Part shown: positions 1 to 8,068 of the stretch, piece by piece
Numbering within the stretch: the stretch's first letter is position 1
Layout of the letters: the number at the start of each line of letters is the position of its first letter
NCBI GenBank assembly: GCA_022072415.1
Contig: JAJVHW010000082.1
Coordinates: 1-54,756, forward strand
DNA length: 54,756 nucleotides
DNA from: Planctomycetota bacterium
Lineage (GTDB): Bacteria; Planctomycetota; JAJSAM01; JAJVHW01
Reading direction: 5' to 3'
Translations under genes and position numbers: made by a program
Notes under the pieces: generated by a model
What the model was told of the DNA's origin: nothing
Databases searched by the model: none
What the model saw: only the letters and a program-made list of their open reading frames with translations

Positions 1-852
1 GCGGCGCACGCCACGGGAGCGGCGCTCGACGGCCGACCATGCGTCCCGCGCCCGCTCGACCTCCCCCGCCGCCTCGAGCGCGCGCGCCAAGGCCATCTCG
101 AACCCCTCGGACGGGCCGGCGGTCACGGCGAGCCCGCGGCTCCGCGCCGCGGAGAGGAACTCGTGCCGTCCCGCGGCCGCGAGGATCGCGCGCTGCGCCT
201 GCGCGAGCGGCGGCGACGCGGGAGGGATCCGCCCGCCGAGATCCGACGCCGCGCGGAGCGCACGGCGGAGATCCCCGGACTCGGCCGCCGCATACGCCTC
301 GGCCACGACGACGGACACCGTGCGTCTCGATGCCGACGACGCCGCGGCGAGCGCCGCGTCCCACCGCTCGCAGGCCATCTCCGGCAGGATCGCCGCGAGG
401 TCGGCGACGCGCTCCGGGTCGCCGTCGCGCTCGATCCGCTGCAGCGCGAGCAGCCGTTCGCGCGCCCGCGACGGATGCCCCGCATCGAGGTCCGCGAGCG
501 CCGCGAAGATCCCCGCCTCACGCCGGAGCGGACGCGGGAACCCGAGCAGCGCGCCGCCCGCGGCGATGCAGACGGACCCGGCCCGGTGCCGGCGCGCCGC
601 GGCGAGGAGCCGTCCTCCGTGCACCAGCATCGCGGGCGCGATCCCGATCGCGGCGTAGGCCACGGCGAGCGGCCGCACGAACGGCGCGGCGTCGTCCCCT
701 GCCGCGAGCGACCACGCGGCGGCGCCGAAGATCGCCGTCATCATGCACGCGAGCGCGGTCATCTCGCCGACGCGCCGCAGGAGCAGCGCGCCGAGCGTCG
801 TCCCGGCGCCGAACATCACCAGGTAGAGGAGCGTACGGGTCTCGAAGTCCAC
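1..852 (-). CDS. Membrane protein with helical-repeat domain, partial (cut by window start)
   Basis: This is an uninterrupted reading frame of 284 codons from a GTG at 852 to the window edge; the C-terminus lies outside. The first ~85 residues hold three hydrophobic segments (around residues 7-26, 31-50 and 57-80). The rest is Ala/Arg/Glu-rich, helical and TPR-like, with no catalytic motif visible. Codon use is strongly G/C at third positions, as in its neighbours, while the overlapping frames give Arg-rich nonsense. It starts 37 bp after the lipoprotein gene, so the two are probably co-transcribed. I do not recognise the family. A three-TM head plus helical repeats could continue into another membrane domain beyond the edge, but that is a guess. 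Confidence 0.6.
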   Translation of the reverse strand, partial: MDFETRTLLYLVMFGAGTTLGALLLRRVGEMTALACMMTAIFGAAAWSLAAGDDAAPFVRPLAVAYAAIGIAPAMLVHGGRLLAAARRHRAGSVCIAAGGALLGFPRPLRREAGIFAALADLDAGHPSRARERLLALQRIERDGDPERVADLAAILPEMACERWDAALAAASSASRRTVSVVVAEAYAAAESGDLRRALRAASDLGGRIPPASPPLAQAQRAILAAAGRHEFLSAARSRGLAVTAGPSEGFEMALARALEAAGEVERARDAWSAVERRSRGVRR

Positions 853-889
853 GGGGGTCGGCGCGGGGGCGCCTCGCGGGGGACGCGGT

Positions 890-1621
890 TCAGCGCTGCG
901 CCGGGGGCGTCCAGTCCGCCGCGGGCTCGAAGCCCATGTCGAGCGCCAGGAAGTGGTTCGGGAACGTGCGGCGGCGGTCCGCAGGCACGTCCTTCAGGAG
1001 CGGGCTCGTCGCGGAGTAGAAGCGCTTCGACTGGATGTCGCCGACCACGGTGCCGGTGCTCTCCTGCGACTCCGGGCGCGGCGCCGTCTCGGCGGAGAGC
1101 TTGTCCGGCAGGAGCGAGAGGGCGAAGCGCTTGATCGTCTCGAGCGGGGCCTGCCCGCCGTCGAACACCGTCTGGACCTCCTTCTGGAAGTCGTCGTTCC
1201 GGACGGCGTAGCTCGTGATTCCGGCGGCCTTCTTCGGCCCGTCGCCGGAGGAGGGGAAGCGCTCGTCCATGTGCTCGAACCCCGCGCCCTGCACCATCTC
1301 GTAGAGCTTGATGACGTCGGCCTCGGACACGGTGAACTTCCCGGACGACTCGCTCCGGACCGGCGCGCGGCGGACGATCCGGTAGTCGGCCTTCCCGTCG
1401 CGGCGGATCGTGAGCAGCGTGTCGGCCGGCGGCTCGGCCTGGTTCTCGACCTTCAGGATGAACGCGAAGTCCTCGGTCGGGGCAGGGCCGAGGACCAGCG
1501 TGTTCCGGGAGCAGAGTCCGATGCCCTTGCAGATGCTCATGCAGGACGGGCCCGCGGCCAGGACCGCCGCAAGGAGCGCGGCGGCGGCGAGGCGGGAGCT
1601 TCTCGGCGCGTGCGGGGTCAT
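890..1621 (-). CDS. Exported (lipo)protein of unknown function
   Basis: A 243-residue protein. I chose the ATG at 1621 because a signal peptide follows at once (basic MTPHAPRSSR, then an Ala/Leu core, then Cys26 in AAGPSC) and because GGAGG lies a few bases upstream. A longer upstream extension is Arg-rich and not protein-like. The mature part has mixed alpha/beta composition with no motif I recognise. The Cys after the hydrophobic core suggests a lipoprotein, although the lipobox is not ideal (Gly-Pro-Ser before Cys). A minus-strand TACGAT at 1681-1686 could be its -10 element, giving a leader of about 50 nt. The gene is divergent from dgt and precedes the membrane-protein gene. Confidence 0.7.
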   Translation of the reverse strand: MTPHAPRSSRLAAAALLAAVLAAGPSCMSICKGIGLCSRNTLVLGPAPTEDFAFILKVENQAEPPADTLLTIRRDGKADYRIVRRAPVRSESSGKFTVSEADVIKLYEMVQGAGFEHMDERFPSSGDGPKKAAGITSYAVRNDDFQKEVQTVFDGGQAPLETIKRFALSLLPDKLSAETAPRPESQESTGTVVGDIQSKRFYSATSPLLKDVPADRRRTFPNHFLALDMGFEPAADWTPPAQR

Positions 1622-1725
1622 GGACGTCCTCCGGGTCGCCCCCTCGGCGCGGCTGCGTGTCCGCGACAGGGGAGTCCGGGATCGTAGCGGACCGGCGGTT
1701 CCGCCGGATCGTCCTCCCGGAGGGA

Positions 1726-1731
1726 TACGCT
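1726..1731 (+). promoter_or_regulatory. -10 element of dgt, leaderless arrangement
   Basis: TACGCT ends 6 nt before the dgt ATG. With usual -10 to +1 spacing, transcription would begin at or next to the A of the start codon. The same geometry recurs at several other genes in this window. Confidence 0.45.
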
Positions 1732-1737
1732 CGGACC

Positions 1738-2883
1738 ATGCGCACACGTGCCGACATCGAGGCGGCGGAGGATCGCGCGCTCGCCCCGTACGGGATGCGG
1801 GCCGCCCGGTCGCGCGGCCGGCTCCATCCGGAGGCCGAGCACCCCTACCGCACGGCGTACCAGCGGGACCGCGACCGCGTCATCCACTGCGCCGCGTTCC
1901 GGCGGCTCGAGGCGAAGACGCAGGTGTTCGTCAACCTGCCGGGCCACGAGGCCGTCGAGGGGCACCACACCCGCCTCACCCACACGATCGAGGTCGCGCA
2001 GATCGCCCGCACCGTGGCCCGCGCGCTCGGGCTCAACGAGGATCTCACGGAGACGCTCGCCCTCGTCCACGACCTCGGCCACGCGCCGTTCGGGCATGCC
2101 GGGGAGCACGCGCTCGCGGACTGCGCCCGGTCCCGCGGCGGGTTCGAGCACAACGCGCACGGACTCCGGATCGTGCAGCACCTCGAGCGCCGGTATCCGT
2201 CGTTCCCGGGACTGAACCTCTCCTACGAGACGCTCGAGGGGATGGCGAAGCACGGGGACTACCTCGCGAAGGGAAGTGCGGCGCTCTTCCGCCCCGACGA
2301 GCGCCCGCTCCTCGAGGCGGCCGTGGCCGACCGCGCGGACCGGCTCGCATACAACCACCACGACCTCGACGACGCGCTGTCGTCCGGCGTCCTGACCGAG
2401 AAGGACGTGCGGGAGATGCCGCACGTGGACCGCGCGTTCGCCGCGGTGGACGCGGCCGCGCCGGGGCTCCCCCTGCGCGTCCGCGTGAACCAGGTCTTCA
2501 TCGCGCTGATGAACGAGGCGGTGACGGACCTCGTCACGGCGACCTCGCGCCGGATCGAGTCGCTCGGGATCGCAGGCGTGGACGACGTCCGCCGGGCCGC
2601 GGTCGAGATCGTCGGCTACAGCGACGATGGCGAGCGCCGCCAGGAGGCGATGCACCGCTTCCTCTTCGCGCGCTTCTACACCGACCCCCGCGTGACCACG
2701 ATGCAGCGCGAGGCGACCCGCGCGCTCACCGACGTGTTCGAGTCGTTCGTCCGCTCACCCGAGACGCTCCCCGGCGGAGACCCCGCGGCCCGCGGCGAGG
2801 ACATCCTTGCGACCGTCCGCGACCACGTCGCGTCGATGACCGACCGCGAGCTGCTCCAGGCCCACCGCCGTCTGCGCGGCTGA
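1738..2883 (+). CDS. dgt: dGTPase-like dNTP triphosphohydrolase (HD superfamily)
   Basis: A 381-residue HD-domain enzyme that hydrolyses dNTPs to the deoxynucleoside and triphosphate, a cytosolic dNTP-pool control step. Family signatures are clear: an N-terminal HPEAEHPYRTAYQRDRDR-type segment, FRRLEAKTQV, the metal-binding THTIEV and HDLGHAPFGHAGE motifs, FEHNAHGLR, and a later YNHHDLDDA. Length matches the shorter dGTPase-like class (about 380-400 residues). A longer upstream extension exists, but the ATG at 1738 fits the family start and sits 6 nt after a TACGCT -10 element. It converges on the kinase gene; the 275 bp between them hold a candidate small RNA on the opposite strand. Confidence 0.92.
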   Translation: MRTRADIEAAEDRALAPYGMRAARSRGRLHPEAEHPYRTAYQRDRDRVIHCAAFRRLEAKTQVFVNLPGHEAVEGHHTRLTHTIEVAQIARTVARALGLNEDLTETLALVHDLGHAPFGHAGEHALADCARSRGGFEHNAHGLRIVQHLERRYPSFPGLNLSYETLEGMAKHGDYLAKGSAALFRPDERPLLEAAVADRADRLAYNHHDLDDALSSGVLTEKDVREMPHVDRAFAAVDAAAPGLPLRVRVNQVFIALMNEAVTDLVTATSRRIESLGIAGVDDVRRAAVEIVGYSDDGERRQEAMHRFLFARFYTDPRVTTMQREATRALTDVFESFVRSPETLPGGDPAARGEDILATVRDHVASMTDRELLQAHRRLRG

Positions 2884-2903
2884 CGTCGCCCGGTCCCGGA
2901 ATC

Positions 2904-2936
2904 GCAAGGGGCGGCCGCATCCGCGACCGCCCCTGC
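2904..2936 (-). terminator. GC-rich hairpin ending the candidate small RNA (also 3' of dgt)
   Basis: GGGGCGG (2908-2914) pairs with CCGCCCC (2927-2933). The stem extends by GCA/TGC across a one-base bulge and the loop can form CGC/GCG. There is no long U-tract on either side, so intrinsic termination is not certain. It could serve both converging transcripts. Confidence 0.4.
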
Positions 2937-3065
2937 GTGAGCTTGCACCGATGTGGGGTGGACACCGGGGCCGAGGAACCGCCGTCCGCGGGACTCCCGC
3001 GTTGGGCGGCGCCGGTGACTTTCGAGCGTTGGAGGAGAGAGGAGAGCGTCGTCACCAGCCTTGTG
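2904..3065 (-). ncRNA. Candidate small structured RNA with pyrimidine-rich (anti-SD-like) loop
   Basis: The gap between the converging dgt and kinase genes carries a near-consensus minus-strand promoter (3072-3100). The predicted RNA of about 160 nt would contain: stem 1, 8 bp, pairing 3051-3058 with 3012-3019 around a ~31-nt loop that on the RNA strand reads CUCUCCUCUCUCCUCC; stem 2, CGCGGG/CCCGCG with a 3-nt loop, enclosed by a GC-rich stem; and a strong 3' hairpin (2904-2936). The loop contains CCUCC, complementary to Shine-Dalgarno sequences. No protein-like frame fits here. I do not recognise it as 6S, SRP or tmRNA. It is a prediction from promoter and structure only. Confidence 0.42.
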
Positions 3066-3071
3066 CGAGAC

Positions 3072-3100
3072 AACATACTGTGCGTCGCAAGGCTTGTCAA
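3072..3100 (-). promoter_or_regulatory. Near-consensus sigma70 promoter pointing into the dgt-kinase gap
   Basis: On the minus strand TTGACA (3095-3100) is followed by exactly 17 nt and TATGTT (3072-3077): a perfect -35 and a 4/6 -10. Both lie in a visibly less GC-rich patch. It is downstream of the kinase stop (3159) and points towards the 3' end of dgt, so no protein gene explains it. Confidence 0.55.
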
Positions 3101-3158
3101 GGGGAGGGCGTCGTTTCGTCGCAATCCAATGCCTGCTTGGGCCTTGTGACGGTCCGCC

Positions 3159-5951
3159 TCACCTCTTCGCCGCGGAGAGTCCGGCCAGCAGCCGGACCCC
3201 GATCGGACTGGACCAGTCGGCAGTCGTCGCTCGTGCTGCGGCGCGGAGGTTCGCGGCGATCCCGTCCGCTCCCCCGCCTCTCGACGCCAGAGGCCCGGCG
3301 GCGCCGTCTTCCGCCCGGATCGCGCAGGCCTCCAGAACGTTGCCGAGCGTGTCGTGGAGTCCCCACGGATTGGGCAGCAGCGAACCCGCGGGGGCGAGCG
3401 CACCGAACCCGTCGTCCTCCGTCTCGACCACCGACCACTTCGGGAACCGCCGACGGCTCGCCGCGTCGGCGAAGTTCGCGAACCGGGTGGCTCCCCCGAT
3501 CCCGTCGCCCCAGTACCGCGACGTGGACGTGCCCGCGCGGCACGCATGCTCCCACTCCGTTTCGGTGGGGATCCGGTAGTCCGCTCCGAGTTGGGCCAGG
3601 AGGTCGGCGAGGACGACGCGGAGCGACTCGGGGCTGCCGAACACGGCCGGGTGCTCGTCGCCCCCCTCGACGTTCGGGGACCACGGGCCGAACTCCGGGC
3701 GCACGCGCCGCACCGTGCCGTTCGTGAGTTCGTGGACCGCGAGGTAGTACGGCTCGCGGATCTCGACGTCGCGGCGCGGCAGTTCGTCCGTCTGCCGTTC
3801 GACGTCGTCCGGCGCGGCGCCGAAGACGGACGTCCCCGCCGGGATCAGCACGAACCTCATCCCGAGGCTGTTCTCGAACGCCACCGGCACGCCGAGGCGC
3901 TTCGCCTCCTCGATTTGCTTCTCGGAGACCTTCGCCCACGCGGGGCCCTCCGGCGGAGTGACGAGCTTCCAGGGCGTCTCGCCGAGGTCGCGCCGGGGGA
4001 CCTCGCAGATCACGCGGACGGAGGCGTCGGTCCAACTGAACGTCGAGTTGCCGTGCATCGCCGCGGCCAGCCGCACGTACGACGGGTCGCCGACGAACGC
4101 GCCGCCGCGCAAGTCGCTCTTGTCCGCGGGCGGGTTGCCGCCGTACGGGGGCTGCGTCGTCTCGGGGGAGCAGACGTCTCCTGCATTCCCCAGGACGTCG
4201 TAGAGGCCGAACGCATTCGGCAGGAAGGACCCCACGGGCGACGTTCGGGCCCAGCCGTCGTCGACCTCCCGGAAGCTAGTACTCAGGCCTGCGTCACGCG
4301 CGCGGCGGTCGGGGACGTTCGCGAACCGCGGCGTCTCCGAGATGTCGTCACCCCAGAACCAGCGACCGGGCGCGCCCGCGCGTGCGGCGTACTCCCACTC
4401 GGCGGACGAGGCAGGCCTGTACGTTCCGCCGGCGTCCTGGCGGCTGAGCCACGCACAGAACGACACGGCACCGACGAACGACATGTTGATCGCCGGACGA
4501 TCGTCCGCGTCGAGTTCCGGATCGTCGAAGAGCTTCCCCGCGGTCGCGTGGCTCGACCGATGCTCGGGATCGAACTTCCTGGCCTGTCCGTTCGTGAGTT
4601 CCCAGATCGACATGTAGAAAGCGCGGTCGATGGGCACTTCACGTAGCGCCTCGTCAGGCTGACGGTGCACCTCCGTGTCCGGCGACCCCATCGTGAACTT
4701 CCCCGCCGGGATCAGGACGAACCGCATCCCGAGGCTGTTCTCGAACGCCACGGGCACGCCGAGCCGCTTCGCCTCCTCGATCTGCTTCTCGGAGACCTTC
4801 GCCCACGCGGGCCCCTCCGGCGGCGTGACGAGCTTCCAGGGCGGCTCGCCGAGGTCGCGTTTCTCGACCGGCGGCTTCGGGGCCTCGGCCGGCGGGGACG
4901 TCGCGCCGTCCGCGGCCCCGCCGCCGCGGAGCGCCCATCCCGCGCCGAGCCCCGCCGCGAGCACTGCGACGGCAGCGGCGGCCACCGCGATCCGGCGCGT
5001 CTCTCCGCGCCGCATCGGGGCCACGTCGCCCGGCCGGTGGAACCCCGTCGCGAGCGCCCGGTACTTCGGGTCGCTCAGCGTGACTCCGAGGCCCGCTCCG
5101 AACGCCTCCGCGAACGAGCGGCAGTCGGGCCAGCGCGCGGCCGGGTCGCGCGAGAGCGCCCGCATCACGGCGTGGGCGCTCTGCGCGGGGAGCGTGGGGA
5201 CGAGCGCCGCGAGGTCGTCGGGCTCGTCGTGCAGCACCGACGTGAGGAGTTCGAGCGGCGTCTCGCCGCGGTGCGGCAGGCGGCCGGTCAGGCACTCGTA
5301 CGCCGTGACGGCCAGCGCGAACTGGTCGTACGCGGGCGTGAGCTGGGCCACGCGCACGGCCTCGGGCGCCATGTATCCCGGCGAACCGGGCGTCGTCCCC
5401 GTCTCCGTCAACTGCGTCGCCGCCGCGTTCACGTCCTTCGCGATCCCGAAGTCGGCGAGCACGACGTAGTCGGCCTCGTCGTAGATCAGGTTCGCCGGCT
5501 TCACATCGCGGTGGAGGAGCCCCCGCCGGTGCACGTGGTCGAGCGCGGACGCCGCCTGCGCAAGCCACGGGACGACCTCCATCGCCGTCATCGGACGCCC
5601 CGCGGCGTCGAGCCGTTCCCGGAGGCTCCCGCCCGGGAGGTGCTGGAGCACAGCGTACGGCCGGCCGCCGCTCTCGCCCGTGTCGATCACCTTCACGACG
5701 TGCGGGTGCTCGATCGACGAGAGCGTCGTCACTTCGCGGCGGAACCGCGTGCGGAAGCCCTCGTCCAGAAGGAGCGCCGCATGGGGCATCTTCACGACGA
5801 CGCGGCGGTTGAGGCGCGTGCCCTCCGCGAGCCAGACCGAGGCCATCCCGCCGGCGCCGAGCGGGTCCGTGATGCGGAAACGGTCGTCGAGGACCGTCCC
5901 CGCCAGGGACGCTCCGCCTCCGACGCCTCCGGCTCCCGGTGCGGGCTGCAC
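3159..5951 (-). CDS. Membrane-anchored Ser/Thr protein kinase with two C-terminal FGE/sulfatase-modifying-factor-like domains
   Basis: 930 residues from a GTG at 5951. The N-terminal Hanks-type kinase spans about residues 23-287: glycine loop LGAGGMASVW (31-40), catalytic Lys54, Glu73, HRDVKPAN (147-154), DFG (167-169) and a GYMAPEA segment. A single membrane segment follows (about 321-341). Then come two FGE-like (SUMF1/PvdO-type) modules, each introduced by the same ~50-residue block ending NSLGMRFVLIPAG. The first keeps TMGSP, EWEYAARAG and a GLYDVLGNAGDVC stretch. The second is more degenerate (GLHDTLGNVLEAC, weak RGG end). Kinase inside and FGE-like modules outside is the expected topology; the ligand or substrate is unknown. 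TAGACT lies 12 nt before the GTG, a plausible -10 with a very short leader. Confidence 0.88.
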   Translation of the reverse strand: MQPAPGAGGVGGGASLAGTVLDDRFRITDPLGAGGMASVWLAEGTRLNRRVVVKMPHAALLLDEGFRTRFRREVTTLSSIEHPHVVKVIDTGESGGRPYAVLQHLPGGSLRERLDAAGRPMTAMEVVPWLAQAASALDHVHRRGLLHRDVKPANLIYDEADYVVLADFGIAKDVNAAATQLTETGTTPGSPGYMAPEAVRVAQLTPAYDQFALAVTAYECLTGRLPHRGETPLELLTSVLHDEPDDLAALVPTLPAQSAHAVMRALSRDPAARWPDCRSFAEAFGAGLGVTLSDPKYRALATGFHRPGDVAPMRRGETRRIAVAAAAVAVLAAGLGAGWALRGGGAADGATSPPAEAPKPPVEKRDLGEPPWKLVTPPEGPAWAKVSEKQIEEAKRLGVPVAFENSLGMRFVLIPAGKFTMGSPDTEVHRQPDEALREVPIDRAFYMSIWELTNGQARKFDPEHRSSHATAGKLFDDPELDADDRPAINMSFVGAVSFCAWLSRQDAGGTYRPASSAEWEYAARAGAPGRWFWGDDISETPRFANVPDRRARDAGLSTSFREVDDGWARTSPVGSFLPNAFGLYDVLGNAGDVCSPETTQPPYGGNPPADKSDLRGGAFVGDPSYVRLAAAMHGNSTFSWTDASVRVICEVPRRDLGETPWKLVTPPEGPAWAKVSEKQIEEAKRLGVPVAFENSLGMRFVLIPAGTSVFGAAPDDVERQTDELPRRDVEIREPYYLAVHELTNGTVRRVRPEFGPWSPNVEGGDEHPAVFGSPESLRVVLADLLAQLGADYRIPTETEWEHACRAGTSTSRYWGDGIGGATRFANFADAASRRRFPKWSVVETEDDGFGALAPAGSLLPNPWGLHDTLGNVLEACAIRAEDGAAGPLASRGGGADGIAANLRAAARATTADWSSPIGVRLLAGLSAAKR
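3834..3992 (-). repeat. Internal direct repeat, copy 2 (kinase linker/FGE block)
   Basis: A 159-bp stretch that is nearly the same, base for base, as 4701-4859; only scattered substitutions differ. It encodes the linker from the Leu-Gly-Glu block through the start of the second FGE-like domain. The high DNA similarity, against the strong divergence of the rest of the two modules, indicates recent duplication or gene conversion. Confidence 0.85.
4701..4859 (-). repeat. Internal direct repeat, copy 1 (kinase linker/FGE block)
   Basis: Partner of the repeat at 3834-3992, in the same orientation and frame. It encodes the linker into the first FGE-like domain, directly after the Pro-rich region that follows the membrane segment. 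Confidence 0.85.
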
Positions 5952-6025
5952 GTTCCGGACGGGAGTCTAGCCCGATGCGAACCGCGCGCGACCACGCGGA
6001 ATCCGACCGTGCCGCGGGCGGTCCG

Positions 6026-6997
6026 CTACTTCGCGGCCTGGACCGCGGCGGTCAGCGCGGGGAGGACTTCGAGGCAGTCGCCGACGATGCCGAAGTCCGC
6101 GACCTTGAAGATCGGGGCCTCGCGGTCGCGGTTGATCGCGACGATGCACTTGCTCGACGACATGCCGGCGAGGTGCTGGATCGCGCCGCTGATGCCGCAG
6201 GCCACGTAGAGCTTCGGCGAGACGGTCTTCCCCGTCTGCCCGACCTGTTCGCCGTGCGGGCGCCACCCGGCGTCCACGACGGCGCGGCTGGCGCCGACGA
6301 CGCCGCCGAGCGCGGCGGCGAGGGACTCGACGAGATGGAAGTTCTCCGGGCCCTTCATGCCGCGGCCGCCGGAGACGACGATCGCCGCCTCCGTGAGGTC
6401 CACGCGGCGGACTTCGGGGGCGCGCGTCTCGACGAGCGTCGGCTCCGCCGACGACGCAGCGGGCGTGGCGACCTCGCGGACCGGCGCCGCGGCGCCCGGC
6501 GCGGCGGGGGCGAACGCGTTCGGGCGGAGGCCGATCGCGAACGGCGCGCGGCGCGCGACGACGACCTGCAGCGCCTTCCCGGCGTAGACGGGGCGCGTCA
6601 CGCGGACCTCGCCTCCCGCCACGTCGATCTTCACCGCGTCGGCCGCCACGCCCGCGGCGAGGTGACCGGCGACCAGCGCGAGCAGGTCGCGGCCCCGCGC
6701 GGTCGCGGGGAAGATCACGAACGCCGCGCCGCACTCCCGTGCCGCTGCGGCGACCGCGCGGGCGGCGCCCATCGAGCCGGGCGCACCCGGGTCGGACGCG
6801 ACGAGGATCTCGTCGGCGCCGGCGGTCGCGGCTGCGGCTGCCGCCGCACCGCCGACGACCACGCCGATCACCTTCGCGCCGAGCTGCGAGGCCATGGCGC
6901 GGGCCGCGCCGAGGCCCTCGAGCGCGGGCTTCCGGAGCGCCGCGCCTCCGTGTTCGAGGACGACGTGTTCGAGGAAGACGAGGATGGGAGCGCTCAC
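6026..6997 (-). CDS. etfA: Electron transfer flavoprotein alpha subunit
   Basis: 323 residues from a GTG at 6997 that overlaps the etfB stop by 4 bp (GTGA), so translation is probably coupled. The C-terminal FAD-binding half is diagnostic: SGGRGMKGPENF, VDAGWRPHGEQVGQTGKTVSP, YVACGISGAIQHLAGM, IVAINRDREAPIFKVADFGIVGD. The N-terminal half is the alpha/beta ETF domain. With EtfB it forms the soluble FAD/AMP heterodimer that passes electrons from acyl-CoA and related dehydrogenases to an ETF:quinone oxidoreductase, which is not in this window. It is the last gene of the run that begins with lptB. Confidence 0.95.
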   Translation of the reverse strand: MSAPILVFLEHVVLEHGGAALRKPALEGLGAARAMASQLGAKVIGVVVGGAAAAAAATAGADEILVASDPGAPGSMGAARAVAAAARECGAAFVIFPATARGRDLLALVAGHLAAGVAADAVKIDVAGGEVRVTRPVYAGKALQVVVARRAPFAIGLRPNAFAPAAPGAAAPVREVATPAASSAEPTLVETRAPEVRRVDLTEAAIVVSGGRGMKGPENFHLVESLAAALGGVVGASRAVVDAGWRPHGEQVGQTGKTVSPKLYVACGISGAIQHLAGMSSSKCIVAINRDREAPIFKVADFGIVGDCLEVLPALTAAVQAAK

Positions 6998-7746
6998 AGG
7001 ACGTGGACCTCCTCGCGCAGGATTCGGACGAGCTCGGGGACGGCGGCCGCGCCTTCGCCGACGATGCGCCCCGGCGGACGGTCCGGCGGCGGCTGGTACG
7101 CGACGAGGTCCGCGGCGGCGGCCGGCGCAGCCGCGGGCTTCTCGGCGAGCGGCTTCTTCTTCGCCGCCATGATGCCCTTCAGCCCCGCGAACCTCGGCTC
7201 GGCGAGGCCCTTCTGCACCGTCACGACGGCGGGGAGCGGCACGCGGACGACCTCGGTCGCGCCCTCGACCTCGCGGTGGACGGCGAGGCCGCCGTCGGCC
7301 GCGTCGATCTTCGTCGCGTAGCTCGCGAACGAGAACCCGAGCGTCGCCGCGAGGTACCCGCCGACCACGCCCGCGTCGTCGTCGATCGCCTTCCAGCCGC
7401 AGAAGACGGCCTGCGGCGCGAGTTCGCGGCACGCGGCGGCGAGCGTGGCGGCCGTGGCGGCGCTGTCGCGGAACGGCGCGGCGTCCACGAGCAGCACGCC
7501 CTCGTCGGCGCCCATCGCGAGGGCCTTCCGGACCTCCTTCGTGGCGTCGGCCGGGCCCATGCAGAGCACGGTCAGCTTCGTCGCGGCGCCGGACTCGCGG
7601 AGCTGGATCGCGCGCTCGAGGGCGATCTCGTCGTACGGCGAGATGATCGACTCGGCGCCGGTGGCGTCCACCGAGCGGCCGTCGGCGGAGGCGCGGACCT
7701 TGGCGGTGGTGTCGGGGACACGCTTGATCAGGACGACGATGTGCAT
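6994..7746 (-). CDS. etfB: Electron transfer flavoprotein beta subunit
   Basis: 250 residues, the usual EtfB length. Clear signatures: an N-terminal VVLIKRVPDT, NPYDE-like ISPYDEIALERA, GADEGVLL, and VQKGLAEPRF(A)GLKGIMAAKKKPL, the AMP-binding/recognition-loop region. It overlaps etfA by 4 bp and starts 31 nt after the stop of the small immunity-like gene, so it may be read through from the lptB promoter. A separate promoter is not evident. Electron-bifurcating ETFs sit beside dehydrogenase genes; none lies here, so an ordinary beta-oxidation type role is more likely (inference). Confidence 0.95.
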   Translation of the reverse strand: MHIVVLIKRVPDTTAKVRASADGRSVDATGAESIISPYDEIALERAIQLRESGAATKLTVLCMGPADATKEVRKALAMGADEGVLLVDAAPFRDSAATAATLAAACRELAPQAVFCGWKAIDDDAGVVGGYLAATLGFSFASYATKIDAADGGLAVHREVEGATEVVRVPLPAVVTVQKGLAEPRFAGLKGIMAAKKKPLAEKPAAAPAAAADLVAYQPPPDRPPGRIVGEGAAAVPELVRILREEVHVL

Positions 7747-7777
7747 CGCCGCAGGATCGCACGGGGGCTGTCCCCCC

Positions 7778-8068
7778 TCAACTTCGCCACAGCGCGGCCC
7801 GGCGCGTGTCCTGCATCACACCGGCGGCGTTCGCGAGGCGGCGGCGGACGGTCCGGCCGGCTCCGGCGCGGCGGGCGACGGCGGAGAGGGCGTCCCACGC
7901 GAGCTCCCACTCGTTGGCGGCGGCCGCCTCGCGGTAGCTCGCGATCGATGCGAGCGGGCCGCCTTCGTCCGGGCGCTCGCGGACGGACGGGGGGAGCGCG
8001 GCGCACGCGGCGTCGAGCTCCGCCGCGATCCGCGACCACGCGGCGCGGAGCTCGTCCCGCTGCGTCAC
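7778..8068 (-). CDS. Small cytosolic protein, probable immunity protein to the EndoU-type toxin
   Basis: 96 residues, all-helical by composition, with no signal peptide. The segment SIASYREAAAANEWELAWDA resembles the 'Glu-x-x-Leu-Ala-(Phe/Trp)-(Asp/Glu)-x-Leu' core of MafI-like immunity proteins that accompany EndoU nuclease toxins; that likeness is from memory. Its ATG overlaps the toxin stop by 4 bp (8065-8068), the standard toxin-then-immunity order with coupled translation. Expected role: cytosolic binding and inhibition of the partner RNase. The call depends heavily on the neighbour. Confidence 0.65.
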   Translation of the reverse strand: MTQRDELRAAWSRIAAELDAACAALPPSVRERPDEGGPLASIASYREAAAANEWELAWDALSAVARRAGAGRTVRRRLANAAGVMQDTRRAALWRS

